This document shows positions 14,292-20,631 of a stretch of 38,156 nucleotides of DNA, piece after piece. The notes beneath the pieces are model-generated. The model had not been told where the DNA came from. It saw only the letters and a program-made list of their open reading frames with translations, and made no database searches. Positions within the stretch are counted from its first letter, which is position 1. Every line of letters begins with the position of its first letter. The translations under genes were made by a program, and so were the position numbers. Source of the stretch: an uncultured Microbacteriaceae bacterium (lineage in GTDB: Bacteria; Actinomycetota; Actinomycetes; Actinomycetales; Microbacteriaceae); NCBI GenBank assembly GCA_937124545.1, contig CAKZKU010000141.1, positions 1-38,156 on the forward strand, given 5' to 3'.

Positions 14292-14566
14292 CTCAACGCC
14301 TTCCACTTGCCGCCCCCGTAGGGTTGGCCCATCATCTGCTCGTAGTGTGTCTCGTAGTGCTCCAGGATCTGAGCTGAGACATCCATCAGGTTTTCAGCCA
14401 GCAGGCTGCACATGCGCTCCAGGTCGCCATCAGAGGCTCCTTCGAACACGAAGTGAACACCGATCTCTGCCAGAACCGTAGCCAAGTCTGCAGCGACTGC
14501 GCCGTGATTGGAGGTGCGCTCAATCTCGGTTTTGACGAGTGTCGTCAGTTTCTCTTGGAATGTCAT
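14282..14566 (-). CDS. Unknown helical protein ending GKWKALRWN
   Basis: A 94-residue protein beginning MTFQEKLTTLVKTEIERTSN, helical, with GAVAADLATVLAEIGVHFVF and a C-terminal tail MMGQPYGGGKWKALRWN. The ATG overlaps the nuclease stop (ATGA, 14566-14563). Its last eight residues before the end are duplicated 1 kb downstream at 13294-13318, so its 3' end marks one side of the beta-helix cassette. Function unknown. Confidence 0.65.
   Translation of the reverse strand: MTFQEKLTTLVKTEIERTSNHGAVAADLATVLAEIGVHFVFEGASDGDLERMCSLLAENLMDVSAQILEHYETHYEQMMGQPYGGGKWKALRWN
14288..14312. repeat. 25-bp direct repeat, copy B
   Basis: Identical to 13294-13318. It spans the 3' end of the 94-residue gene and the ribosome site and ATG of the beta-helix gene, so the two genes overlap inside the repeat. 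Confidence 0.9.
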
Positions 14567-14955
14567 TTGCTGACTGCTCCTGGGTGTTCGAGGCCGAAGT
14601 CCGAAAAGCTCCAATCGGAGGTCTCGAGGTAGATGCCCCAGTTCGAAGTGCCTGGGATACGGTAAGCGACTGCGCAAGGGCCTCCTTGAGCGACGGCCCT
14701 GGCTTGCATGAGGTCATTGCGGCATGTCTTTGGTGGTAAATGGGCTCGGTTTTTTACTTCCCAGTGGATGGCGGGGAACCTGGTTGACCATGCTTGGAGG
14801 GTGCTTATCCAGCGAGGCTGGCTCACAACATCGCCAGCGGTACTATCGCCCGACTGCTTCCATCCTTCGCGTGATGTGCTGAGTCCCAGAGCCCGGAGAA
14901 AGCGGACAAACAGTCGCTCTCCCCGCTTGCCTTTGTCTCGGCTAGCCTTGGTCAT
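14563..14955 (-). CDS. PD-(D/E)XK nuclease, Holliday-junction resolvase-like
   Basis: A 130-residue nuclease-fold protein. KGKRGERLFVRFLRALGL provides the N-terminal Glu helix (G-x-x-x-E type), GDSTAGDVV gives the Asp and IHWEVKNR the E-x-K, the core of a PD-(D/E)XK site. The spacing is like Hjc/VRR-NUC-type resolvases, which cleave branched DNA. RNDLMQARAVAQGGPCAVAYR then matches the following helix and strand. In the same block as a Sak4-like ATPase, SSB and exonuclease, it likely resolves recombination or replication intermediates. The start overlaps the preceding gene by 14 nt. Confidence 0.75.
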   Translation of the reverse strand: MTKASRDKGKRGERLFVRFLRALGLSTSREGWKQSGDSTAGDVVSQPRWISTLQAWSTRFPAIHWEVKNRAHLPPKTCRNDLMQARAVAQGGPCAVAYRIPGTSNWGIYLETSDWSFSDFGLEHPGAVSK

Positions 14956-15139
14956 TGGTCAGATCCCCAAGTTGGTCGTGGTAAGCGAGAATGAGACAGG
15001 CAATCCCTTGAGGTGTGCTACCGCACATTTGAACTGCGCGGATTTCAGCACACGGGTCTCCCTCTGCCATGCGGAGCTGCAAGGCTTTCAGCTCCTCAAT
15101 CTCTCCACTGGTCAGAAGTTCGTCGTTGTCGATTGTCAT
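14942..15139 (-). CDS. Small acidic protein
   Basis: A 65-residue acidic protein beginning MTIDNDELLTSGEIEELKAL. Helical N-terminus, then CAEIRAVQMCGSTPQGIACL with three Cys residues but no clear zinc spacing. ATGA overlap with the upstream gene, and it runs 14 nt into the nuclease gene. Possibly a partner of the neighbouring nuclease or ATPase; function unknown. Confidence 0.6.
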   Translation of the reverse strand: MTIDNDELLTSGEIEELKALQLRMAEGDPCAEIRAVQMCGSTPQGIACLILAYHDQLGDLTNDQG

Positions 15140-15318
15140 GGTCTCTCCTCCAGAATCGCAGCAGCCCGATGAAGAGCGTCTCCAAACTCTCGCAGTTCTC
15201 GTGGCCCCATAATGGCTCCTTCACCGTAAGGGTCGACTGTGGTCACCACAGTAGCTCCGTGTTCGCGTTCGACTCGAATGGACCACTCGTGTCCGTCGAA
15301 CCAGTGGACGTCACTCAC
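15136..15318 (-). CDS. Small protein coupled to the permuted ATPase
   Basis: A 60-residue protein (MSDVHWFDGHEWSIRVEREH... ending HRAAAILEERP). Beta strands then one helix, a layout common in small phage proteins of unknown function. The GTG at 15318 overlaps the ATPase stop (GTGAGTGA) and has GGGAG about 10 nt upstream. The frame is open upstream to 15402, but that extension runs over the ATPase P-loop coding region and is rejected. Confidence 0.6.
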   Translation of the reverse strand: MSDVHWFDGHEWSIRVEREHGATVVTTVDPYGEGAIMGPRELREFGDALHRAAAILEERP

Positions 15319-16021
15319 TGGGCGAGTCTCCCTTGAGCTGTCGTGCGAGAGCAATAAGCAGCCGCAGGGCGGTACCTGACTTGCCGGTGGCCTCTCGACC
15401 AAACAGGTGTGCCCGGAGCTTCCGTTTGCCTCCAGGGCTGTAGCGCTCCACCAGAGGCATCAGGTCGGCCACCTTCGGGTCAGCAAGGCGAATCGGTGGC
15501 TTATCCCCAAGGCCTCGCTGGTCGCGAATCTCGACCTTCACAGAGTGATTGGACTTGCTGTGCGGACGGGTGCAGTGAACCTTGATCCGAGCGACATACT
15601 GCATATCCTTGCTGGCCTTGCCTTTCTTGCCAACAACCTGCTCCTCACCATTGACCTCGTCGCGTTCATCCGACTGGCGAAATGTCATGACCCAGTGAAA
15701 CTGAGCGTCCTTGAGAGTGCGAACAATCGGCGCCATGCTCATGTCTACCATGCCGTAAGCGATCTTCTTGCCAGGGTTACGGGCCGCATATTCCTCGCGG
15801 GGCTGCTCGCAACAGTCAGTGCCGGAGTCGATAAAGAGCATGGAGTCAGGCTCCTTCGCGACCAGTTTCATTGCTGCCATAAGGGACTTGGGCGATGCGT
15901 GGTCTAGCCCCTTGGACTTGGACCAAGCGGCATCCAGGTGGATGTGCTCCACTCCTGTTGCTTCGGTGAAGTCATCCAGCTCGTCTTCAAGGCCTTCTGT
16001 GTCGTATACAAACAATCTCAC
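15311..16021 (-). CDS. Sak4/RecA-like ATPase with C-terminal P-loop
   Basis: A 236-residue protein whose parts match phage Sak4-type RecA/Rad51-superfamily recombinases, but in rotated order. It opens with MRLFVYDTEG, normally the strand after the P-loop helix. Walker B-like MLFIDSGTD is at 61-69, then a helix and sensor-like strand HWVMTFRQSDERDE (109-122), VARIKVHCTRPH and IRDQRGLGDKPPIRL. The only Walker A, HLFGREATGKSGTA (P-loop 208-215), is followed by its helix at the extreme C-terminus. The GTG start has AGGAG 8 nt upstream and an in-frame TAG close before it, so a hidden N-terminal P-loop is excluded. It would act in single-strand annealing or strand exchange with the nearby SSB. Circular permutation is inferred from motif order. 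Confidence 0.7.
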   Translation of the reverse strand: MRLFVYDTEGLEDELDDFTEATGVEHIHLDAAWSKSKGLDHASPKSLMAAMKLVAKEPDSMLFIDSGTDCCEQPREEYAARNPGKKIAYGMVDMSMAPIVRTLKDAQFHWVMTFRQSDERDEVNGEEQVVGKKGKASKDMQYVARIKVHCTRPHSKSNHSVKVEIRDQRGLGDKPPIRLADPKVADLMPLVERYSPGGKRKLRAHLFGREATGKSGTALRLLIALARQLKGDSPSE

Positions 16022-16085
16022 GGGTTGTTCTCCTTTGACCTATCTTATCAGTACGGGAAGGTCAGCTCCCGTAGAGGCCTCACGG

Positions 16086-16155
16086 ACTTTCGACTATTCG
16101 TTGCTATTCGTTGCGTTGCGTTGCGAAGCGGAGCGCTGCGAGGCGGAGCGCTGCG
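16086..16155. repeat. Short tandem and direct repeats
   Basis: Two overlapping ATTCGTTGCx units run into TTGCG x3 (up to 16125). Then GCGGAGCGCTGCG occurs twice (16128-16140 and 16143-16155, 15-bp period). Such clusters next to a tRNA 3' end resemble integrase arm sites or iterons. Confidence 0.7.
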
Positions 16156-16163
16156 TGGATTAG

Positions 16164-16287
16164 TGGCACCCCGAGGATTCGAACCTCGGTCGGCGGTCAT
16201 TCGCGTGGGGGATAAAGCATCAAAAAAGCACCCACGCGGAGGACGCACCTGTCCTGACGTGTCAAGCGAATCGCCTGGCACGGTGCC
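16164..16287 (-). ncRNA. tRNA-like 3' end; possible tRNA-like RNA or attP core
   Basis: On the minus strand, CGAGG-TTCGAAT-CCTCG (16188-16172) is a perfect 5-bp T-stem with a canonical T-loop. It is followed by a 7-nt acceptor strand GGGTGCC and discriminator A (16164), without encoded CCA. The 5' acceptor partner GGCACC is found only at 16287-16282, giving 124 nt. In between lie hairpins (CAGGCG/CGCTTG; AGGAC/GTCCT; CGCGTGGG/CCCACGCG) but no normal D arm or anticodon loop with U33. So it is not a standard tRNA. The 3' end alone (16164-16188) is solid as a sequence match to tRNA form; the longer structure is speculative. Confidence 0.4.
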
Positions 16288-16317
16288 AAGAATGCCGGAG
16301 TGTCCGGCGCTGATTGT

Positions 16318-16491
16318 CTACTCGGACTGCTGAGCGTTCACGAAGACTTCGAATGCCTTGAGGAGCTCTTCAGTTCGCTCTGCGTTGGCGCCATGGCCAA
16401 TCCACTTCCAGGCGCTCTGCATGCCCTTGAGCTCGCGAGCGATGTCCTCAGCGGTAGGCTGGATGCCTGCGGGGAATAGCTCTTGAGTCAT
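16318..16491 (-). CDS. 57-residue helical protein
   Basis: MTQELFPAGIQPTAEDIARE then LKGMQSAWKWIGHGANAERT and a C-terminal helix. The ATG at 16491 has AAGGTG 6 nt upstream and overlaps the stop of the 23-codon gene (ATGA). Helical, acidic; function unknown. Last gene before the non-coding island. Confidence 0.6.
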   Translation of the reverse strand: MTQELFPAGIQPTAEDIARELKGMQSAWKWIGHGANAERTEELLKAFEVFVNAQQSE

Positions 16492-16559
16492 AGCGACACC
16501 TTGCAGGCTGTACAAATCGGCGTGCTCGCGTCGTAATCGAAGATGCTCGCCACGAACAT
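16488..16559 (-). CDS. 23-residue CxxC micro-protein
   Basis: MFVASIFDYDASTPICTACK ending VSL. It contains PICTACK, a C-x2-C zinc-knuckle half site that could form a two-molecule zinc site or a disulfide. Its ATG shares TGATG with the preceding stop and its TGA overlaps the next ATG (ATGA). This double coupling is the main reason to call it despite its size. Confidence 0.45.
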   Translation of the reverse strand: MFVASIFDYDASTPICTACKVSL

Positions 16560-16720
16560 CACTTCGCACCGCCTTTCAGTGGGCGGAGGCTAGGGCCTGC
16601 GGTGTATTGGCGGACCTTCTCGCGTCGGGACTTGCTGAGACCTTGAGAGTAGAGGTCGAGCTTTTCGGCCAGCGAGAGTTGCTTGACCACTCGAGCGGTG
16701 ACTCCGGGAGGCAGGATCAT
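16559..16720 (-). CDS. 53-residue basic protein
   Basis: A short gene encoding MILPPGVTARVVKQLSLAEK, then LDLYSQGLSKSRREKVRQYT and a basic tail ending KGGAK. The ATG at 16720 follows a perfect GGAGGT 8 nt upstream, located in the end of the HTH gene, whose stop overlaps it (ATGA). Basic and helical; could bind nucleic acid. Confidence 0.7.
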   Translation of the reverse strand: MILPPGVTARVVKQLSLAEKLDLYSQGLSKSRREKVRQYTAGPSLRPLKGGAK

Positions 16721-16986
16721 TGCTGCTTACCTCCGAACTCTGAGCGCAGCGCCTGCAGCGCTCCTACTACGGAGTACTTGACCGTACGGCCGTTGATAGG
16801 CACGGTTTCAACCTGGTGCTTGCGGAAGACCTCACGCAGGGTGTTGCGCCAGTGCCAGTCGCTAACCCCAAGATATCGCTGGAGTTCGGCACGGGATGCG
16901 AACCCGTTTTTTAGGTCGTTCTCTTGTTGACAAGCCTTGAGTGCGGCCGTAAGTTTGTCTCGCATTGAGACGGTTTCGTCTTTCAC
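16717..16986 (-). CDS. Small helix-turn-helix protein
   Basis: An 89-residue protein. SRAELQRYLGVSDWHWRNTL (residues 31-50) reads as a helix-turn-helix with the recognition helix SDWHWRNTLREVF, followed by a beta wing VETVPINGRTVKYSV. It is probably a winged-helix DNA-binding regulator. The GTG start has GAGGAG 8 nt upstream. Second gene of the early minus-strand operon, so it may control early or middle transcription. An ATG at codon 8 is an alternative start. Confidence 0.65.
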   Translation of the reverse strand: MKDETVSMRDKLTAALKACQQENDLKNGFASRAELQRYLGVSDWHWRNTLREVFRKHQVETVPINGRTVKYSVVGALQALRSEFGGKQQ

Positions 16987-17095
16987 GATTGTGACTCCTC
17001 AGTGTGGGCGGCGGCTCAACATTCCTTCGGTTTACTAGGCGGAAGGGGCTGGGTCGTCGCTGTTCTGTGTTGCGGTGTGTTTTCGTTTTACGTGC

Positions 17096-17115
17096 GCTTG
17101 ATGGGCGCATCAAGC
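17096..17115 (-). promoter_or_regulatory. Perfect 8-bp hairpin in a 140-nt gap
   Basis: GCTTGATG-GGCG-CATCAAGC on the plus strand, an identical-arm stem with a 4-nt loop, 12 nt past the stop of the 77-residue gene. No U-run follows on the minus strand, so it is more likely an attenuation, processing or protein-binding hairpin than a simple terminator. Confidence 0.5.
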
Positions 17116-17126
17116 AGAGAATTGTC

Positions 17127-17360
17127 TTAGTCGGACACTTTTTTCGGCTGAAGGACTCCCAGCAGCGCCTCCGGTGTTACGTCGTGGTAGTGGCGCATCA
17201 AGACGTCGGTGTAGATCGTTTTCGAGCGACCTTCCTGGCACTTCAGCTTCGCAGCTGCTGAGTGCAGCTGAGCTTCGTCTTGGGCACGTTGTTCCAAAAC
17301 CCCCCTCTGGAACAAGATGGAACGAAAAATCTCCAGCGCAATAAAAGGCGCAGGAGGCAT
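17127..17360 (-). CDS. 77-residue protein, first gene of early operon
   Basis: Begins MPPAPFIALEIFRSILFQRG and ends EALLGVLQPKKVSD. The middle is helical (LEQRAQDEAQLHSAAAKLKC). No Shine-Dalgarno precedes the ATG at 17360, so the start is uncertain. It would be the first gene transcribed leftward from the divergent region 17361-17657. First-position genes in early operons are often host-takeover or regulatory proteins, but nothing in the sequence identifies this one. Confidence 0.45.
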   Translation of the reverse strand: MPPAPFIALEIFRSILFQRGVLEQRAQDEAQLHSAAAKLKCQEGRSKTIYTDVLMRHYHDVTPEALLGVLQPKKVSD

Positions 17361-17657
17361 GTTGCGTAAAACCGTGTCTGCTGGTCCCCAGAGACTTATC
17401 TGAGAATACCCCTAATAGTATCTTGACGGATTGTCACCTTCCAGAAAGCCAAGGAACAACGTTCATGCGGCCACTGGCTATCGATTTGCCAACCTTGAGA
17501 ACAAAATCGGGAACAAAAAGTTCACAGGCTGGCCAGCAGGCTCGGAAACGTACCGAACTTGACGTTGCGCGTCCCTTGCGCGCGTGACAGACCATTTTTC
17601 ATGGGGAAAAATCGCCGCGCACAGGAATTTTCTCGAGAGGCATCCGGTCGAACGAGC
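17361..17657. promoter_or_regulatory. Divergent regulatory region
   Basis: About 300 nt between the leftward early operon and the rightward lipoprotein. On the plus strand GTGACA (17584-17589), a 17-nt spacer and AAAAAT (17607-17612) form a plausible promoter. The last element lies in a perfect inverted repeat ATTTTTC-ATGGG-GAAAAAT (17594-17612). A direct repeat TTGCGCG (17565-17571, 17576-17582) lies just before it, and TGAC-N5-GTCA is at 17424-17436. These look like operator-type elements. No clear minus-strand promoter was identified. Confidence 0.5.
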
Positions 17658-18017
17658 ATGGACCTTCGTGGTGTAGCTATCGCTATCGTCTCACTGTTCG
17701 CCGTGGCCTGTGCTGAGGAGCCAACCGACGACGGCATCGGAGAAGGAGGCTACGAACGCGGCTCTTGCATGGAAAGGGCCTACATCGCAGAAGAGGTGTG
17801 CGGCGATGTCCACAGGCAGTACAAAGAGACTCGCGAGGGACCAAGCCACCTCGACTGCTTCATCGATAATGATGTTGGCAGCACCCCGGAAGACTGGGAA
17901 TCGGTCGATAGGGAGATTCTCATGCAGGTGCAAGAGGCATTTGTCTGCCTAGCCGAAGGCCTCTCAGACGAAGATTGCTTCGAGACCTACCCGCTCGCGG
18001 CGAGCTGCGAGGGGTAG
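17658..18017 (+). CDS. Cys-rich lipoprotein, moron-like
   Basis: A 119-residue plus-strand gene, opposite to its neighbours. MDLRGVAIAIVSLFAVAC is a short signal peptide ending in AVAC, a lipobox-like site with the lipidated Cys at 18. An acidic linker (AEEPTDDGIGEGG) follows, then six further Cys (SCMER, VCGDV, DCFID, VCLAE, DCFET, SCEG), enough for three disulfides in a small helical domain. Small Cys-rich lipoproteins of this style are common in myxobacteria-like genomes. On a phage, an own-promoter lipoprotein suggests superinfection exclusion or lysogenic conversion, as with other phage lipoproteins. An upstream ATG at 17601 would add a basic stretch (MGKNRRAQEFSR) but make an atypical signal. 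Ribosome site weak. Confidence 0.65.
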   Translation: MDLRGVAIAIVSLFAVACAEEPTDDGIGEGGYERGSCMERAYIAEEVCGDVHRQYKETREGPSHLDCFIDNDVGSTPEDWESVDREILMQVQEAFVCLAEGLSDEDCFETYPLAASCEG

Positions 18018-18037
18018 GTATGCCAAACCTGTGGATC

Positions 18038-19366
18038 TCAATGCTCCACCTGAATCTCCAGCGCGTGTAGCGTCACAAACTGGCCGCAGGTGGCGAAGAT
18101 CTGCGCGACGACGAAATCGTCCCCGTTCAGGCCCACGAGAAGGTGCCCGTAGGCCTCCACCCATCCTTCGGTCTCTGCGGCCTGTCTGAGCTCGACGAAG
18201 CTCCACTCGTTGGTGTGGAGGCGCAGGATGGAACCCCCCGACCCCGGGACACCGTAGTTTGCGCCCGACACGAGGTATGCGCGCACCCGCACCGGCACGC
18301 TACACGCGACGTCTGCCGACCCTAGGGCGTGGGCCGAGTTGCCACGCCAAAGCCGACCGTGCCCACCGACACTCACCGACCAGCCGGGAGCGTCCGCGTT
18401 GTAGGCGGTGGATACGCCGTCCATGAGGCTGGTGAACGTCGACGTGGCGACTGCAAGCCCTGGTCCCTGAGCGTCCTGCTGAACCCCCTGGTCGGCCTCC
18501 TCATACGCCGTCCAGCTGATGAGCGTCGGGCCCAGGAGCTCGCCTTGAGACCAGCTGACGTCCAGCGTGTGGCGTCCTCCGCCTCGTGGATTGCCGTCAG
18601 GACTTGTCTCGCTGCGCCTCACCATGGGGCGCTGTCCGGCAGCGCCGGAGGTCGAATCCGGCAGGCCCTGCGCGTAGACGTGTGATGTCCAGTTCGGGTC
18701 ATCCGCTTCAAAGGAGACTCCATAGGGCTCCTCGAACACCACGAGGTCCACGACTCGCGGGGCACCGATTTGGCGAATCTCCAGGGTCACGTCCTGGCCA
18801 ACGCTGAAGGAGTTCAGTGCCGACTCGTCCGTCAGGTCCACCGGTGGGAGAATCGCTCGCTCAGTGAGCTGCAACTCCTGCCAGGACCTGCCCGCAGAGT
18901 TGGAGATGCCGCCGTCTACGTCGGACGCCAGAGCTAGGCTGATGTCCTCTGTGGCGTTCAGCGTAGAGCCTGTGTTGGGCACCCAGGTCGAGGCAATGCG
19001 GATGGTGCCCTCACGACCTTCTACGCTGTCGTCGGTGCTAATCCCGCCAACGCCCCCACTAGGAAGGTGGAGGATAGCGACCCTGGGAAAACAGCCGGGG
19101 GTCAGCCGGAACCGCATATGGCCCATTACCACGTTGCCGCCCGGGGCAGGCGTGTTGCCACCTCCGCCGTGTCGCCACTCGCTGGTGGATTGACCGACGT
19201 GAATCTCGCCGAGAACACGCCTGCTGGTCGCCACAAGGCGGTCTTGCCCACGCATCACAGCAGTCCATGGCTCGCGGTTGAGAGGCCTGAGGCCCGTCAG
19301 GGGCTCTGGTGACGGCGAAGCGGGCTCGCCCTCGTCCACAAGGTTCTGTGCGAAGTACCTAGGCAT
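18038..19366 (-). CDS. Tail appendage/fibre protein
   Basis: A 442-residue, beta-rich protein, the last gene of the tail module. No enzyme motif or membrane segment is visible. Gly/Ser/Thr-rich segments and repeated beta-strand patterns (VRVRAYLVSGANYGVPGSGG) fit a tail fibre, receptor-binding or carbohydrate-binding domain. It shares TAATG with the 421-residue protein before it, so both are made together and may form one appendage. The convergent lipoprotein gene ends 20 nt away. Function inferred from position after the hub protein. Confidence 0.65.
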   Translation of the reverse strand: MPRYFAQNLVDEGEPASPSPEPLTGLRPLNREPWTAVMRGQDRLVATSRRVLGEIHVGQSTSEWRHGGGGNTPAPGGNVVMGHMRFRLTPGCFPRVAILHLPSGGVGGISTDDSVEGREGTIRIASTWVPNTGSTLNATEDISLALASDVDGGISNSAGRSWQELQLTERAILPPVDLTDESALNSFSVGQDVTLEIRQIGAPRVVDLVVFEEPYGVSFEADDPNWTSHVYAQGLPDSTSGAAGQRPMVRRSETSPDGNPRGGGRHTLDVSWSQGELLGPTLISWTAYEEADQGVQQDAQGPGLAVATSTFTSLMDGVSTAYNADAPGWSVSVGGHGRLWRGNSAHALGSADVACSVPVRVRAYLVSGANYGVPGSGGSILRLHTNEWSFVELRQAAETEGWVEAYGHLLVGLNGDDFVVAQIFATCGQFVTLHALEIQVEH

Positions 19367-20631
19367 TACAGTCCCAATCCAATGTCAGCGTCGGTGGAGC
19401 CGGAGGACACAGGGTCCACGATAAAGCTGAAGATCTCGAGGCGCTGAGCTGTCGGCGAGCTGGTGCCATATGCCCGCCATGAAAGCGTAAAGTAGCTGGT
19501 CTCATTATCTTCGCCTCGGGCTACGTTGATAGGTCCAATCTCCACCCATCGGCCTATCTCGCTTGGAGTGTCATCATTGACGTTGACGACAGTGGATGTG
19601 GCAGAATATGTGACCAGTGGCTGTGGCTCGAAGCCCGGGTTATCCAGGTTCAGTTGCCCCGGCGGGCGATTCATCGACCACGCCACAATGTCCACTTCGT
19701 TGAAGCTGCCAGAGTTCGCCAAGTTCTCAGACCGCACGAAGATACGGAATCGCACCTGGTCGACCGTGAGTGGAACCTTGCGGCGATACAGCCATGCCAA
19801 TGACATCCAGGTCTGCCCGTCCGGAGAAAGTCGCCACCATGGGTCGGATTGAATGTTCGTGAACGTGTCTGTCTGCTCTGGTGAGGCCCAGCTCTTGTTG
19901 ACCAGTGGACTTAGCAGGCGACGCTCAAACGCCTGTGTGGAGGCTGCTGCGAGCGCGTGAGTGGGCCCTGAAAGGCGTCCTTGCGAGGCGAATCCGGAGC
20001 TTCCGTCGGGGATTGGCACCGGGGTCTCGAGCTCCGACGAGATAGTGGGTGCCGTCAGACTGCCGACCTCCGAGAGATACGCGGAGAGCGCAGGAGACTC
20101 GTGCAGCAGGTACGAGCACGTGGTCAGTGTCGCGGTCGTTGCAGCTGCGCCTCCGGTGTTGTTCGCGCCGAATATGATGTCTCGCTCAGCGAGAGAAATG
20201 GCGTTGGTGGAGAACATGACGCCTTCGACAAGCTCGTCGTCTGTCACGTTCCACATCCGGAACTCGTGCCAATGAGTGCCAGAGTCTCGTGGGTCTTCAG
20301 CGACCGACCAGTGGAACCAGTAGTCGTGGTCGGTTGCGCTGATTGATGGAGCAAAAGAGTAGACAAGGGTAATGTCGTAGAATAGGCGTATCTCACCAGC
20401 GATAAGTACGATATTGTGCCTGCTGGATGTCCGACTGAAGATGTGACCCGTGGTCGACAGGTCAGCATTCGACATTGTGACGCCAACGCCAACGGTGCAC
20501 GGGACCGTCAAGGGAGAGCCTGAGCGGTAGATGTACGTGCCGCCAGAAATGAAGTCCTGGGTGCCAGTCTGGTCGACGTTCAGAGACGGCGTGGTGCCAT
20601 AAAACGCGTGGTGTTCGGTGATATTGGGCAT
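19366..20631 (-). CDS. Tail appendage/baseplate protein
   Basis: A 421-residue beta-rich protein between the hub and the last appendage gene. The N-terminal part (GTTPSLNVDQTGTQDFISGG, then DHDYWFHWSVAEDPRDSG) and the C-terminal part (VPLTVDQVRFRIFVRSEN) both look like beta sandwiches such as jelly-roll or carbohydrate-binding folds. It overlaps the hub stop (TGATG at 20633-20629). Likely a tail-tip decoration or receptor-binding protein; no catalytic motif seen. Confidence 0.65.
   Translation of the reverse strand: MPNITEHHAFYGTTPSLNVDQTGTQDFISGGTYIYRSGSPLTVPCTVGVGVTMSNADLSTTGHIFSRTSSRHNIVLIAGEIRLFYDITLVYSFAPSISATDHDYWFHWSVAEDPRDSGTHWHEFRMWNVTDDELVEGVMFSTNAISLAERDIIFGANNTGGAAATTATLTTCSYLLHESPALSAYLSEVGSLTAPTISSELETPVPIPDGSSGFASQGRLSGPTHALAAASTQAFERRLLSPLVNKSWASPEQTDTFTNIQSDPWWRLSPDGQTWMSLAWLYRRKVPLTVDQVRFRIFVRSENLANSGSFNEVDIVAWSMNRPPGQLNLDNPGFEPQPLVTYSATSTVVNVNDDTPSEIGRWVEIGPINVARGEDNETSYFTLSWRAYGTSSPTAQRLEIFSFIVDPVSSGSTDADIGLGL

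Larger units (their letters stand above)
16022..16317. other. 296-nt non-coding island with repeats and tRNA-like end
   Basis: No credible gene lies between the ATPase start and the small 57-residue gene. The stretch holds TTGCG-type tandem repeats and a 13-bp direct repeat (16086-16155), a tRNA T-arm/acceptor-like sequence (16164-16188) and a strong stem (CGCGTGGG/CCCACGCG, about 16203-16238). It is a candidate attP, origin or structured-RNA locus. Confidence 0.6.

Noticed and set aside
14282-14677. Upstream extension of the 94-residue gene to 14677
   Set aside because: It would overlap the nuclease core in another frame. The ATG at 14566 is coupled by ATGA.
16164-16287. Standard tRNA gene
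   Set aside because: No 72-95-nt cloverleaf fits. The matching 5' acceptor strand is 124 nt away and no anticodon loop with U33 was found.
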